Made by a program: the position numbers and the translations under genes | Notes under the pieces: model-generated | Seen by the model: only the letters and a program-made list of their open reading frames with translations | The model's database searches: none | Told to the model about the DNA's origin: nothing | Source of the DNA: Singulisphaera sp. GP187 | GTDB lineage: Bacteria > Planctomycetota > Phycisphaerae > Phycisphaerales > SM1A02 | Assembly: GCA_945871915.1 (NCBI GenBank) | Contig: CAMBXO010000009.1 | Span: 1-64,000, forward strand | Direction: 5' to 3' | DNA: 64,000 nucleotides | Part shown: one piece after another, positions 1 to 6,654 of the stretch | Numbering within the stretch: position 1 is the first letter of the stretch | Layout of the letters: each line of letters opens with the position of its first letter

Positions 1-1
1 T

Positions 2-631
2 GCAGGCTCTGTGAAAGACATCGGCGGAGCAGGTCAACTTACGGGTGCAATCGACTTCACGCAATTTTCCGTTGCCAACAGTAATTACATCAACAGTGGA
101 TTCAATGGTGGATGGCTTCCAACAGGTCTTGGTTCGGGTGCCTACAGCACTTCCGCTGCTGCACAGAACCCATTTGCACGCATCAGTTCGTACAACGCCA
201 CATGGGCACCAGGTGGTGCAAAGGCTGGCCTTGCCTATTCGGGAAGCACACTGAATCGAAGTGACATTGCAAGCAATGGTCTTCTGAGCAATGGTCGAAC
301 CACTGTGGGATCTGCACCAGGCAATAGTGTCAGTTGGGAGCAGACCTATTACGGTTCTGGAGCCTCACTCGACAACCACTTCATGCTTGCAAGACTTTCT
401 ATTTCCGTCGGTGACTTGCTGGCTGCCAATGCGGACGGCTTTGTCACGCTGCATATGCAGGGCAGCATGACGGGTCGAAACGGAACAGGTGACAACGCCG
501 GCACGGTGTTTACCGGTGCCAGCAATACCACGTACAAGGCCAACCAATACTTCACCTTCGCTGTGCCATCACCTGGAGCCGCTGCACTTATTGGCATCGC
601 CGGTCTTCTCGGCCGTCGGCGCAGCAACTGA
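2..631 (+). CDS. PEP-CTERM-like secreted protein, 5' truncated by window edge
   Basis: The reading frame is open from the first bases of the window, so the N-terminus and signal peptide lie outside. The visible 209 or so residues match the C-terminal two thirds of the next gene almost residue for residue (close to 90% by eye), so this is the first member of a tandem pair. The protein is rich in Gly, Ser, Asn and Thr and has no recognisable catalytic motif. It ends in a Phycisphaerae-style sorting tail: Pro-Ser-Pro-Gly-Ala-Ala-Ala-Leu, a short hydrophobic helix, then GRRRSN. Such tails are known to direct export and surface sorting by an exosortase-like system. The substrate role is unknown. 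It lies 48 bases upstream of its paralogue on the same strand. Confidence 0.85.
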   Translation, partial: AGSVKDIGGAGQLTGAIDFTQFSVANSNYINSGFNGGWLPTGLGSGAYSTSAAAQNPFARISSYNATWAPGGAKAGLAYSGSTLNRSDIASNGLLSNGRTTVGSAPGNSVSWEQTYYGSGASLDNHFMLARLSISVGDLLAANADGFVTLHMQGSMTGRNGTGDNAGTVFTGASNTTYKANQYFTFAVPSPGAAALIGIAGLLGRRRSN

Positions 632-679
632 TTCTCTTAACCCTTCCCTCACTTCCACCTCAACTTTAGGAGTCCTCTC

Positions 680-1717
680 ATGAATTCCCTTACTCGGCGT
701 ATGCCATTACTTATTTCCGCAACCGCAGCCGTAGCCCTTGCCAGCAGTGCGTTTGCAACAGTCAACGGCACCCTTGTCGCTGATGCCTACATTGTGAAGG
801 ATGGAGCCGGCGCCAACGCCGTGTTCTATTCCGTGATCGATTTGTATATCAAGGGCAATCACCTTGGTGATGTGGCCAACCCGCTCACTGGCCTAAGCAC
901 CTACGGCTTTGAGCTGGCAAGCAGCCTTTCCACCAAGGATGGCGGTGGAGCCGTGACCGGTGACAAATTCAAACAGGCCGGCAACAGCAGTTGGTCGCCC
1001 AGTTACACCGGTACCAATTCTGGCTCGTGGGACAGTTTCGTTTCCGCAGGTGCTCGCCAACAGAGTGCCACGGTGACCAATGTTGCAGGCACCGTGAAAG
1101 ACATCGGCGGAGCAGGTCAACTTACGGGTGCCACCGATTTCACCCAATTCTCTGTTGCCAATAGCAATTACATCAACAGCGGATTCAATGGTGGATGGCT
1201 ACCAACAGGTCTTGGTTCGGGTGCCTATAGCACTTCCGGTACAGCACAGAATCCATTTGCACGCATCAGTGCGTACAACGCCACATGGGCACCAGGTGGT
1301 GCAAAGGCTGGCCTTGCCTATTCGGGCAGCACGCTGAATCGAAGTGACATTGCAAGCAATGGCCTTCTGACCAATGGTCGAGTCATTGTTGGATCTGCAC
1401 CCAACAACAGTGTCAATTGGCAGCAGACTGTTGCAGGTTCTGGCGCCACCCTCGACAACCACTTCATGCTGGCAAGACTTTCGATTGCCGTCAGCGATTT
1501 GCTGGCTGCCAATGCAGACGGCTTTGTCACGCTGCATATGCAGGGAAACATGACCGGTCGAAACGGAACTGGTGACAACGCCGGCACGGTGTTTACCGGT
1601 GCCAGCAATACCACCTACAAGGCAAACCAATACTTCACCTTCGCTGTGCCATCACCTGGAACTGCCGCACTCATTGGGCTTGCGGGACTGATCACGGTAC
1701 GGCGACGCGTTGCATGA
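680..1717 (+). CDS. PEP-CTERM-like secreted protein, tandem paralogue
   Basis: This 345-residue protein begins with a clear signal peptide: MNSLTRRMPLL, a hydrophobic stretch, and a cleavage-like A-F-A around residue 26. The start at 680 is preceded by AGGAGTCCTCTC, a good ribosome binding site. The body is low-complexity Gly/Ser/Asn/Thr-rich with no enzymatic motif. The C-terminus carries PSPGTAALIGLAGL followed by the basic tail TVRRRVA, a PEP-CTERM-like sorting signal. It is the second copy of a tandem duplication. The two copies differ most around the residue pairs before the final basic cluster and in a short stretch near residue 240. It probably encodes a surface or extracellular matrix protein; its function is not known. 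Confidence 0.88.
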   Translation: MNSLTRRMPLLISATAAVALASSAFATVNGTLVADAYIVKDGAGANAVFYSVIDLYIKGNHLGDVANPLTGLSTYGFELASSLSTKDGGGAVTGDKFKQAGNSSWSPSYTGTNSGSWDSFVSAGARQQSATVTNVAGTVKDIGGAGQLTGATDFTQFSVANSNYINSGFNGGWLPTGLGSGAYSTSGTAQNPFARISAYNATWAPGGAKAGLAYSGSTLNRSDIASNGLLTNGRVIVGSAPNNSVNWQQTVAGSGATLDNHFMLARLSIAVSDLLAANADGFVTLHMQGNMTGRNGTGDNAGTVFTGASNTTYKANQYFTFAVPSPGTAALIGLAGLITVRRRVA

Positions 1718-1734
1718 CAACTTGACTACCGTGA

Positions 1735-1998
1735 ACTCGCGACTGAGGAGGGTCAGTTACGAGTCACAGACGATCCACCGTGCTGAGGGGCACGCGGATC
1801 AACGGGGAAACGATTCGACTGGACATCGAATCGGAAAAGGGCCTGATGGGTGTGCGGTCTTGGAAAAGGGACTCACCCATCTGGTTTGACGCGTTGGGAA
1901 GCGCGTTTGAATCAAGGGCCAATGAGCCGCCGAGGTTACGGCTCATACCAGCACACAAGGACGGGGCTCCTGAGGGGGAGCCTCGTCCTTGTCTTTTA
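1735..1998 (+). ncRNA. Candidate structured RNA: seven consecutive hairpins
   Basis: Hand folding of the + strand gives seven successive hairpins. H1 is 1735-1764 (ACTCG/CGAGT enclosing ACTGA/TCAGT). H2 is 1772-1800 (GATCC/GGATC plus CGTGC/GCACG). H3 is 1811-1833, a perfect 8 bp stem with loop CTGGACA. H4 is 1845-1881 (8 bp plus 6 bp stems, loop GGAAAA). H5 is 1889-1906 (loop TTGGGAAG). H6 is 1922-1946 (8 bp). H7 is 1955-1992, a terminator. Loops H1, H3, H4 and H5 and the linkers at 1804-1807 and 1833-1835 contain GGA. No convincing promoter was found, so it could be a 3' UTR product of the preceding gene. The in-frame ORF across it has no ribosome binding site or protein-like composition. 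Confidence 0.5.
1955..1998 (+). terminator. Intrinsic terminator
   Basis: A 16 bp stem (1955-1970 with 1977-1992, one G-T wobble) with loop TGAGGG is followed by CTTTTATT. It ends transcripts reading rightward out of the PEP-CTERM genes and the hairpin array. Confidence 0.88.
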
Positions 1999-2054
1999 TT
2001 GAACTTGTTTTTTTGTTGTCACCATCAATCCCCTGCCATCGCAGGGAAACAGAA

Positions 2055-3206
2055 CTACGACCAGTTGGTGAGCGACGGGCCCGTGTACTCAGCCAGCGGT
2101 CGAATGATCCGGTTGTTCTGATGCTGTTCCATAATGTGAGCACACCACCCGGTGATGCGTGAGGCCACAAAGATTGGCGTGTATTGAGGCACTGGAATGC
2201 CCATGACGAAGTACGTCATGCCACATGGAAAGTCCACATTGGGGTGAATGTTCTTGTCTTTCAGCATGATGGCTTGCACCTTGTCACCAAGATCAAACCA
2301 CTTGCGAGCTTCGGGGCCCATTCGATTGGCCAACTTCAATCCCCATCCTCGCAGAATTGGCGCGCGGTGATCACCGTTTTTATAAACGCGGTGACCAAAG
2401 CCCATCAACTTTCGCTTTTCAACAAATGCTCGCTGCATCCATGCATCAACGGACATGCGGTTGCCCGCACAATCCAGATCGATCTGCTTCAGCATTTCCA
2501 TGGCCATCTCATTGGCTCCGCCGTGCAGCGGCCCCTTGAGTGCACCAATACCGCCACAGACGGCGCTATGCATATCTGTCTCAGTGCTGGCAATGGTGCG
2601 GCAACTGAACGTGCTGGCGTTGAAATCGTGCTCGGCATAAAGCACCAAACTGACATCCATTACGCGGGCTTCTAGAGCATCAGGTTTTCGACCCGTAATC
2701 AGCCACAGCAAGTTGGCCGCGTGGTCGAGCGACGCATCCGGTTCGAGAACAGGCTTGCCTTCGCGGCCTCGCTGACACGCGCCGATCAAGGTCGGAATTT
2801 GTGCGAGTAACTGCTTGCTCTTGCGTAATTCTGCCTCCGGCGAGTTGTCCTCGCACAGAGGGTTGGCATGCGAAAGAAGACTGACCCCAGTCCGAAGCAC
2901 GCTCATGGGATGTGCATGGGGATTGTTTCTTGCAATGTTGGCAACCTCGTCTCGCACGCTTGCCGGAATTGGACGCATGGCTGCGACTTCCAATTTGAAA
3001 GCAGCGATTTCCGCGGTCGAAGGTTTATGCCCCACCAACAGTAGGAAGGCAACCTCTTCAAAACTTGCGTGCTCGGCAAGATCGGCGATCTCGTATCCAC
3101 GATAAATAAGTTGTGTCTGCGTGACAGCACAGATGGCGGTGTCGCCCACCGTTAGTCCGGCGAGTCCTCGAGTGTCTTGCGGCTTGGCGGTCGGTGCAGC
3201 GCTCAT
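2055..3206 (-). CDS. Citrate synthase / 2-methylcitrate synthase
   Basis: The 383-residue protein is a short, Gram-positive/PrpC-type citrate synthase. It condenses acetyl-CoA or propionyl-CoA with oxaloacetate in the cytoplasm. Visible family motifs include the substrate-binding His region GGANE, the signature FGHRVYKNGDHRA around residue 285, and an Asp-containing segment (NVDFPCG) near the C-terminus. The start is supported by AGGAG six bases upstream of the ATG. It diverges, with under 50 bases between, from a lipoprotein gene coupled to methylisocitrate lyase. That neighbourhood favours a role in the 2-methylcitrate cycle, but the sequence alone does not separate this from the TCA-cycle citrate synthase. 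No prpD homologue is in the window. Confidence 0.92.
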   Translation of the reverse strand: MSAAPTAKPQDTRGLAGLTVGDTAICAVTQTQLIYRGYEIADLAEHASFEEVAFLLLVGHKPSTAEIAAFKLEVAAMRPIPASVRDEVANIARNNPHAHPMSVLRTGVSLLSHANPLCEDNSPEAELRKSKQLLAQIPTLIGACQRGREGKPVLEPDASLDHAANLLWLITGRKPDALEARVMDVSLVLYAEHDFNASTFSCRTIASTETDMHSAVCGGIGALKGPLHGGANEMAMEMLKQIDLDCAGNRMSVDAWMQRAFVEKRKLMGFGHRVYKNGDHRAPILRGWGLKLANRMGPEARKWFDLGDKVQAIMLKDKNIHPNVDFPCGMTYFVMGIPVPQYTPIFVASRITGWCAHIMEQHQNNRIIRPLAEYTGPSLTNWS

Positions 3207-3254
3207 GTGTCTCCTAATGACAGAAATGGATTTGGGTCATGCTAGCATCGATTT

Positions 3255-3923
3255 ATGCGAATCGGCCCATGGATGCTGCATTGCGGCGGAGCGGCTCAAG
3301 TTCTTCTGCTGGCAGCATGTGGCACTATCAATCAGGGACCCACGACAGTAGCGCCTCGCCCAAGTCGTTCGGCGGACGAGGTGGCTTCATGCATGATGGG
3401 CAGTTACGCAACATCCCCGGCGGCTGCCAAGGATTCGGCAAATCACCCGAATGTGGTGCTGCATATTTCGCCCATGTGGGAGGAACGAATGGATGGTCGT
3501 TGGCTGTATATGGAACAGGCCATGGCCGATGCATCCACAAAACCATATTGGCAACGCATTTGTCGAGTGATGGATCAAGGCCAAGGAATTGAGTGCATGA
3601 TGTATGAGTTACCCGGCGACCCGATGCCATACGCAGGTGCGTGGCAGGATTCCAAACGCTTGAATCAACTGCTGCCAAGTCTGCTGAACCCGCAAGTTGG
3701 TTGCAGTGTGGTGCTCTCGCAAGCAAAACCTGGCGTGTGGACTGGATCGACCAGCGGCAGTGATTGCGATGAACCCAGCCACGGAGCCGCAACGATTAGC
3801 CGAACACTCACGCTGACACCCACACAATTAAGCATGACCGATCAAGGCTTTGATTCCGCCGGAAAGCAGGTATGGGGATCCGCGGATCGTCCACTCGTTT
3901 TCATCAAAGGCAAGAACAAGTGA
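3255..3923 (+). CDS. CpcT/CpeT-family lipoprotein
   Basis: This 222-residue protein has a lipoprotein signal ending in LLLAACG, so it is probably anchored at the cell surface or outer membrane. The body matches the CpcT/CpeT (DUF1001) family: a mid-protein WLYMEQAMAD-type segment, QRICRV, YAGAWQD, a G-C-S-V-V-L segment, and a C-terminal GFDSAGKQVWG-like motif. Family members in cyanobacteria attach bilins to phycobiliproteins; homologues in bacteria without phycobilisomes have no established function. No phycobilin gene is nearby, so chromophore attachment should not be assumed. Its stop overlaps the GTG start of prpB (GTGA), implying translational coupling. It diverges from the citrate synthase gene. 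Confidence 0.82.
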   Translation: MRIGPWMLHCGGAAQVLLLAACGTINQGPTTVAPRPSRSADEVASCMMGSYATSPAAAKDSANHPNVVLHISPMWEERMDGRWLYMEQAMADASTKPYWQRICRVMDQGQGIECMMYELPGDPMPYAGAWQDSKRLNQLLPSLLNPQVGCSVVLSQAKPGVWTGSTSGSDCDEPSHGAATISRTLTLTPTQLSMTDQGFDSAGKQVWGSADRPLVFIKGKNK

Positions 3924-4783
3924 GCGATCAACACCAGGGTCTTCGACTTCGTGAAGCGATGCAGCGAGGGGTCGTGCATGCTCCGGGTGCATTCAATGCT
4001 CTCGTTGCACGAGCTGTGAAGCAGGCTGGTTTTGAAGCGGTGTATGTCTCTGGAGGTGCAACCGCAAATGTGGCTGGCTTTCCAGACATCGGTCTGCTGA
4101 CTTTGACCGAAGTTTGCCGAACCATTCGTGAGATTTCTGATGCAAGCGGTCTGCCAGTGATCGCGGATGCCGATACAGGCTTTGGCGAAGTTGAAAGTTG
4201 TGCGCGAACGGTTGTTGCGTTTGAGAGAGCCGGCGCTGCCGCACTGCATCTAGAAGATCAAGTTTTTCCGAAACGATGTGGACATCTCGATGGCAAGGAC
4301 CTTGTGCCCACGGAGGACATGGTGGAGAAGGTGCGTGCCATGGTGAAGCATCGTTTGTCACCGCACTTTGTCATCATTGCACGAACGGATGCGCGACATG
4401 TGAGCGGGTTCGATGATGCGGTAAAGCGCGGGAATGCCTATCGAGCTGCTGGTGCGGATATGGTTTTTCCGGAGGGGCTGCAGAGCGAGAGTGAATTTGC
4501 GGATTTCGCCAAGGCGTGCCCGGGTCTGCTGCTTGGCAACATGACTGAGTTTGGAAAGACGCCCGACATTTCTGTAAGGCGATTTGGCGAATTGGGGTAC
4601 AGCATGGTGATCCATCCGCTTTCCATGATGCGGCTTGCCATGGGAAGTGTGGTCCAGGGTCTTGCTCGACTGAAGTCCGATGGTTCAGCGGCTTCAATGC
4701 TTGGCTCCATGCAGTCCCGTAGTGACCTGTATAAATTGCTTGACTACACCCCCGGAAAGGCTTGGAACTTCCCACGCGGGTAA
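3920..4783 (+). CDS. prpB: Methylisocitrate lyase (PrpB-type)
   Basis: The protein is about 287 residues, the usual PrpB length, if translation starts at the GTG at 3920, which overlaps the upstream stop as GTGA. An ATG at 3872 in the same frame would give a longer, unconserved N-terminus. It belongs to the isocitrate lyase/PEP mutase superfamily and cleaves 2-methylisocitrate to pyruvate and succinate. Signature features are the early PGAFNAL segment, the VSGGATAN loop, the Mg-binding DADTGFGE, and the catalytic KRCGH loop at roughly residue 115. Coupling to the CpcT-like lipoprotein and proximity to a citrate/methylcitrate synthase suggest propionate catabolism. Confidence 0.93.
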   Translation: MSDQHQGLRLREAMQRGVVHAPGAFNALVARAVKQAGFEAVYVSGGATANVAGFPDIGLLTLTEVCRTIREISDASGLPVIADADTGFGEVESCARTVVAFERAGAAALHLEDQVFPKRCGHLDGKDLVPTEDMVEKVRAMVKHRLSPHFVIIARTDARHVSGFDDAVKRGNAYRAAGADMVFPEGLQSESEFADFAKACPGLLLGNMTEFGKTPDISVRRFGELGYSMVIHPLSMMRLAMGSVVQGLARLKSDGSAASMLGSMQSRSDLYKLLDYTPGKAWNFPRG

Positions 4784-4924
4784 TGGTTGCCTGCCTGCGG
4801 AAGTGATTCCGGACCTTCGGTGGCTGTTTTTGGTGGTGTGAAGGCAGATTTGTAGACAAAAGTGGAAAACAATTGCCCGCATAAGCAACAGATCGGAATT
4901 CATATGCGAATATGTTGCGTCGAG

Positions 4925-5168
4925 GCAGTGAACGGGAACTCCTGCTTCGGAGCACTTCGCTTGATGAGGAGCATTTGTTAAGGTCGTCTGAGGTGAGGAA
5001 AAGGGACCTCTACTCAGAATGGAGATTGCGAGGGAAAGGGAACCTCTCACAAACTCCTTTGGCGAAAGCCAAATCAACCATAGCTCCGAGCAAACGAACG
5101 TGTAGGAAGGGATGAGGGAAAGGGAGGTCGGCCGCCATCCGGAACGGGTGCGGCCGATCGTCTTTTTA
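4925..5168 (+). ncRNA. Candidate purine-rich structured RNA or leader
   Basis: No gene fits the 485 bases between prpB and the next CDS. The + strand is strongly purine-biased and carries three copies of GAGGRAAAGGGA (4995-5006, 5030-5041, 5114-5125; the last two identical). Recognisable stems are CTCC/GGAG (4939-4952), GAGGT/ACCTC (4990-5010) presenting GAGGAAAAGGG in its loop, TTTGGC/GCCAAA with a GAAA tetraloop (5058-5073), and a 14 bp terminator with loop GGAAC (5126-5159). I count about 13 GGA trinucleotides here against roughly 4 expected. It resembles the 1735-1998 element in module content. It could be a free RNA or an attenuator-containing leader of the PQQ-propeller gene. RNase P, tmRNA and SRP RNA signatures were not found. 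Confidence 0.5.
5126..5167 (+). terminator. Intrinsic terminator upstream of PQQ-propeller gene
   Basis: A GC-rich stem (5126-5140 with 5146-5159, one bulged C) with loop GGAAC is followed by GTCTTTTT. It lies 100 bases before the GTG start at 5268, so it either ends a separate RNA or acts as a conditional attenuator. Confidence 0.85.
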
Positions 5169-5267
5169 GGGTTGAATGTTTCCGCCGCACGCCTCGTTGA
5201 GACGCCAAACCGTCCTGTCCACCCGCGATTCGGGTATCGTTCGTCCCTCTCAAGAAGGGTCCCGATT

Positions 5268-6647
5268 GTGATTCGATTCAAAACTTTGGCCATCATGTTG
5301 CTCGCTGGAATTGCTGCCACCACAGCGACCGGGCACACTCAGGACTCGGTTCCAACTGCACCGCCCGCCCAACGTTCACGCATTCTTGATGCAGCCATTG
5401 CACAAGGGCTTGGATTCAGTTCGCGATGGCAATCGAGGCTGCCCGTGCTGCAGGGAATGAGTCTGCAAGGTGTTCGGCTGGTTGCAAAGCCCGCGGGCAG
5501 TGCTGCTGGAAAAGACGAATTGTTTGCATGGGATTCAAGCGGAGTGATCCTGTGCATCGATTCCCAAACAGGCGAATTGGATTGGCAGTCAGCCGCGGTG
5601 GCTCGAACCCATGGATTTTTGGATGTGCAAGCCGCCAAACTTGAATCCGATCGATTTGTCGTGGCCTTTGGCGACGCGGCGTGCCTTGTACTCGACTCAA
5701 GAATTGGCTCCGAAGTTGGTCTTGGCCCCTATCGGCGGCTTCCATCAACGGCGGCCGCGTGCCAAGGCAACACCTTTATTTATGGAAGTCGTGCGGGCCA
5801 AGTGGTCTGGGCACAACTGCACGATGAACACATTCCCTCACAGACCAAGATTCCATCTCAGGAAGGGTCGAAAGGGACTTCCATCGCAGGCATCCACATT
5901 GTTCTGAGCGATATCCGGTCGCAGCAACTCGACGGCTCCATCAGTGTGCCCCCTTTGATTCACGGGAATTCTGTCATCGCCTGCAGCTCCAAAGGCGAGG
6001 TTGCGAGTTATGACTTTCGTGATGCGACGCGCTTGTGGAAGGTTCAATTGAATGCACCGATTTCTGCATCACCTGGAATCCAGGGAACGCTTCTCTTTGT
6101 CGGTTCCCATGATCAATATCTGCGGTGCATGGATGTGGTCACCGGAAAGACAAAGTGGAAATGGTTCAATGAGTCTCCTCTTACGCGAGCTCCACTGGCC
6201 GCTGATGACTTGGTGCTGATTCAGTCACCTGGCGCCGGAATGCTGGCGTTGGAGACTGCACCCAAGGTGGATGTGGTCGATCCAGTCACTGGAAAGAACA
6301 CACCCGGCACCGAACCAAACCGAGATGGTGCCATTCGATGGCGAAATGCGGCCGTGACCGGAGATGCCATTTTGCGCCATCAAGAAGGCGTGGTGGTGTG
6401 GGACGCCGACGCTCGAACTCTCTGGTTGCTTGATGAACAGAGTGGACTTATTCGGCGGACTGTCTCGCTTCCTGATGTGGTGATGGTGAAAGGCAGTGAA
6501 TTGTCCGGAGGCACACTCCTACTGTTGTCCAATGATGGAAGAATGCAATTGCTGTCAGCCCTTCTTCCGCTGAAGCCGATGACGGAGTCACCGCCACCGG
6601 CACCCAAAGCACCACCTGTGGAATCTTCGGACTCCGTAACGGAGTAA
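5268..6647 (+). CDS. Exported PQQ-type beta-propeller protein
   Basis: The 459-residue product starts best at GTG 5268: AAGAAGGG lies eight bases upstream and the first residues (IRFKTLAIMLLAGIAATTATG) form a signal peptide. Upstream in-frame codons overlap the terminator and are not protein-like. Several PQQ-like beta-propeller repeats are visible, for example DSQTGELDW, SYDFRDATRLWK, DVVTGKTKW and DEQSGLIRR, as in BamB-related proteins. The C-terminus is a Pro-rich tail (SPPPAPKAPP). No quinoprotein dehydrogenase catalytic residues were recognised, so a scaffold or binding role in the periplasm is more likely than an enzyme. It is followed eight bases later by purH on the same strand. Confidence 0.8.
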   Translation: MIRFKTLAIMLLAGIAATTATGHTQDSVPTAPPAQRSRILDAAIAQGLGFSSRWQSRLPVLQGMSLQGVRLVAKPAGSAAGKDELFAWDSSGVILCIDSQTGELDWQSAAVARTHGFLDVQAAKLESDRFVVAFGDAACLVLDSRIGSEVGLGPYRRLPSTAAACQGNTFIYGSRAGQVVWAQLHDEHIPSQTKIPSQEGSKGTSIAGIHIVLSDIRSQQLDGSISVPPLIHGNSVIACSSKGEVASYDFRDATRLWKVQLNAPISASPGIQGTLLFVGSHDQYLRCMDVVTGKTKWKWFNESPLTRAPLAADDLVLIQSPGAGMLALETAPKVDVVDPVTGKNTPGTEPNRDGAIRWRNAAVTGDAILRHQEGVVVWDADARTLWLLDEQSGLIRRTVSLPDVVMVKGSELSGGTLLLLSNDGRMQLLSALLPLKPMTESPPPAPKAPPVESSDSVTE

Positions 6648-6654
6648 ATGCGTC

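Noticed and set aside
1780-2121. Open reading frame across the hairpin array after the PEP-CTERM gene
   Set aside because: It has no ribosome binding site, non-protein-like composition and runs through the terminator; consecutive perfect stems explain the sequence better.
4912-5115. Arg/Glu/Leu-rich 67-residue frame
   Set aside because: Composition follows from the purine-rich repeat; no ribosome binding site and no similarity to any protein I know.
4925-5168. RNase P RNA, because GAGGAAAAGGGACC resembles GAGGAAAGUCC
   Set aside because: The other universal RNase P segments, such as ACAGAAA, and the expected length are missing.
5112-5267. Earlier start for the PQQ-propeller protein
   Set aside because: The extra residues overlap the terminator hairpin and precede the signal peptide; GTG 5268 has a good ribosome binding site.
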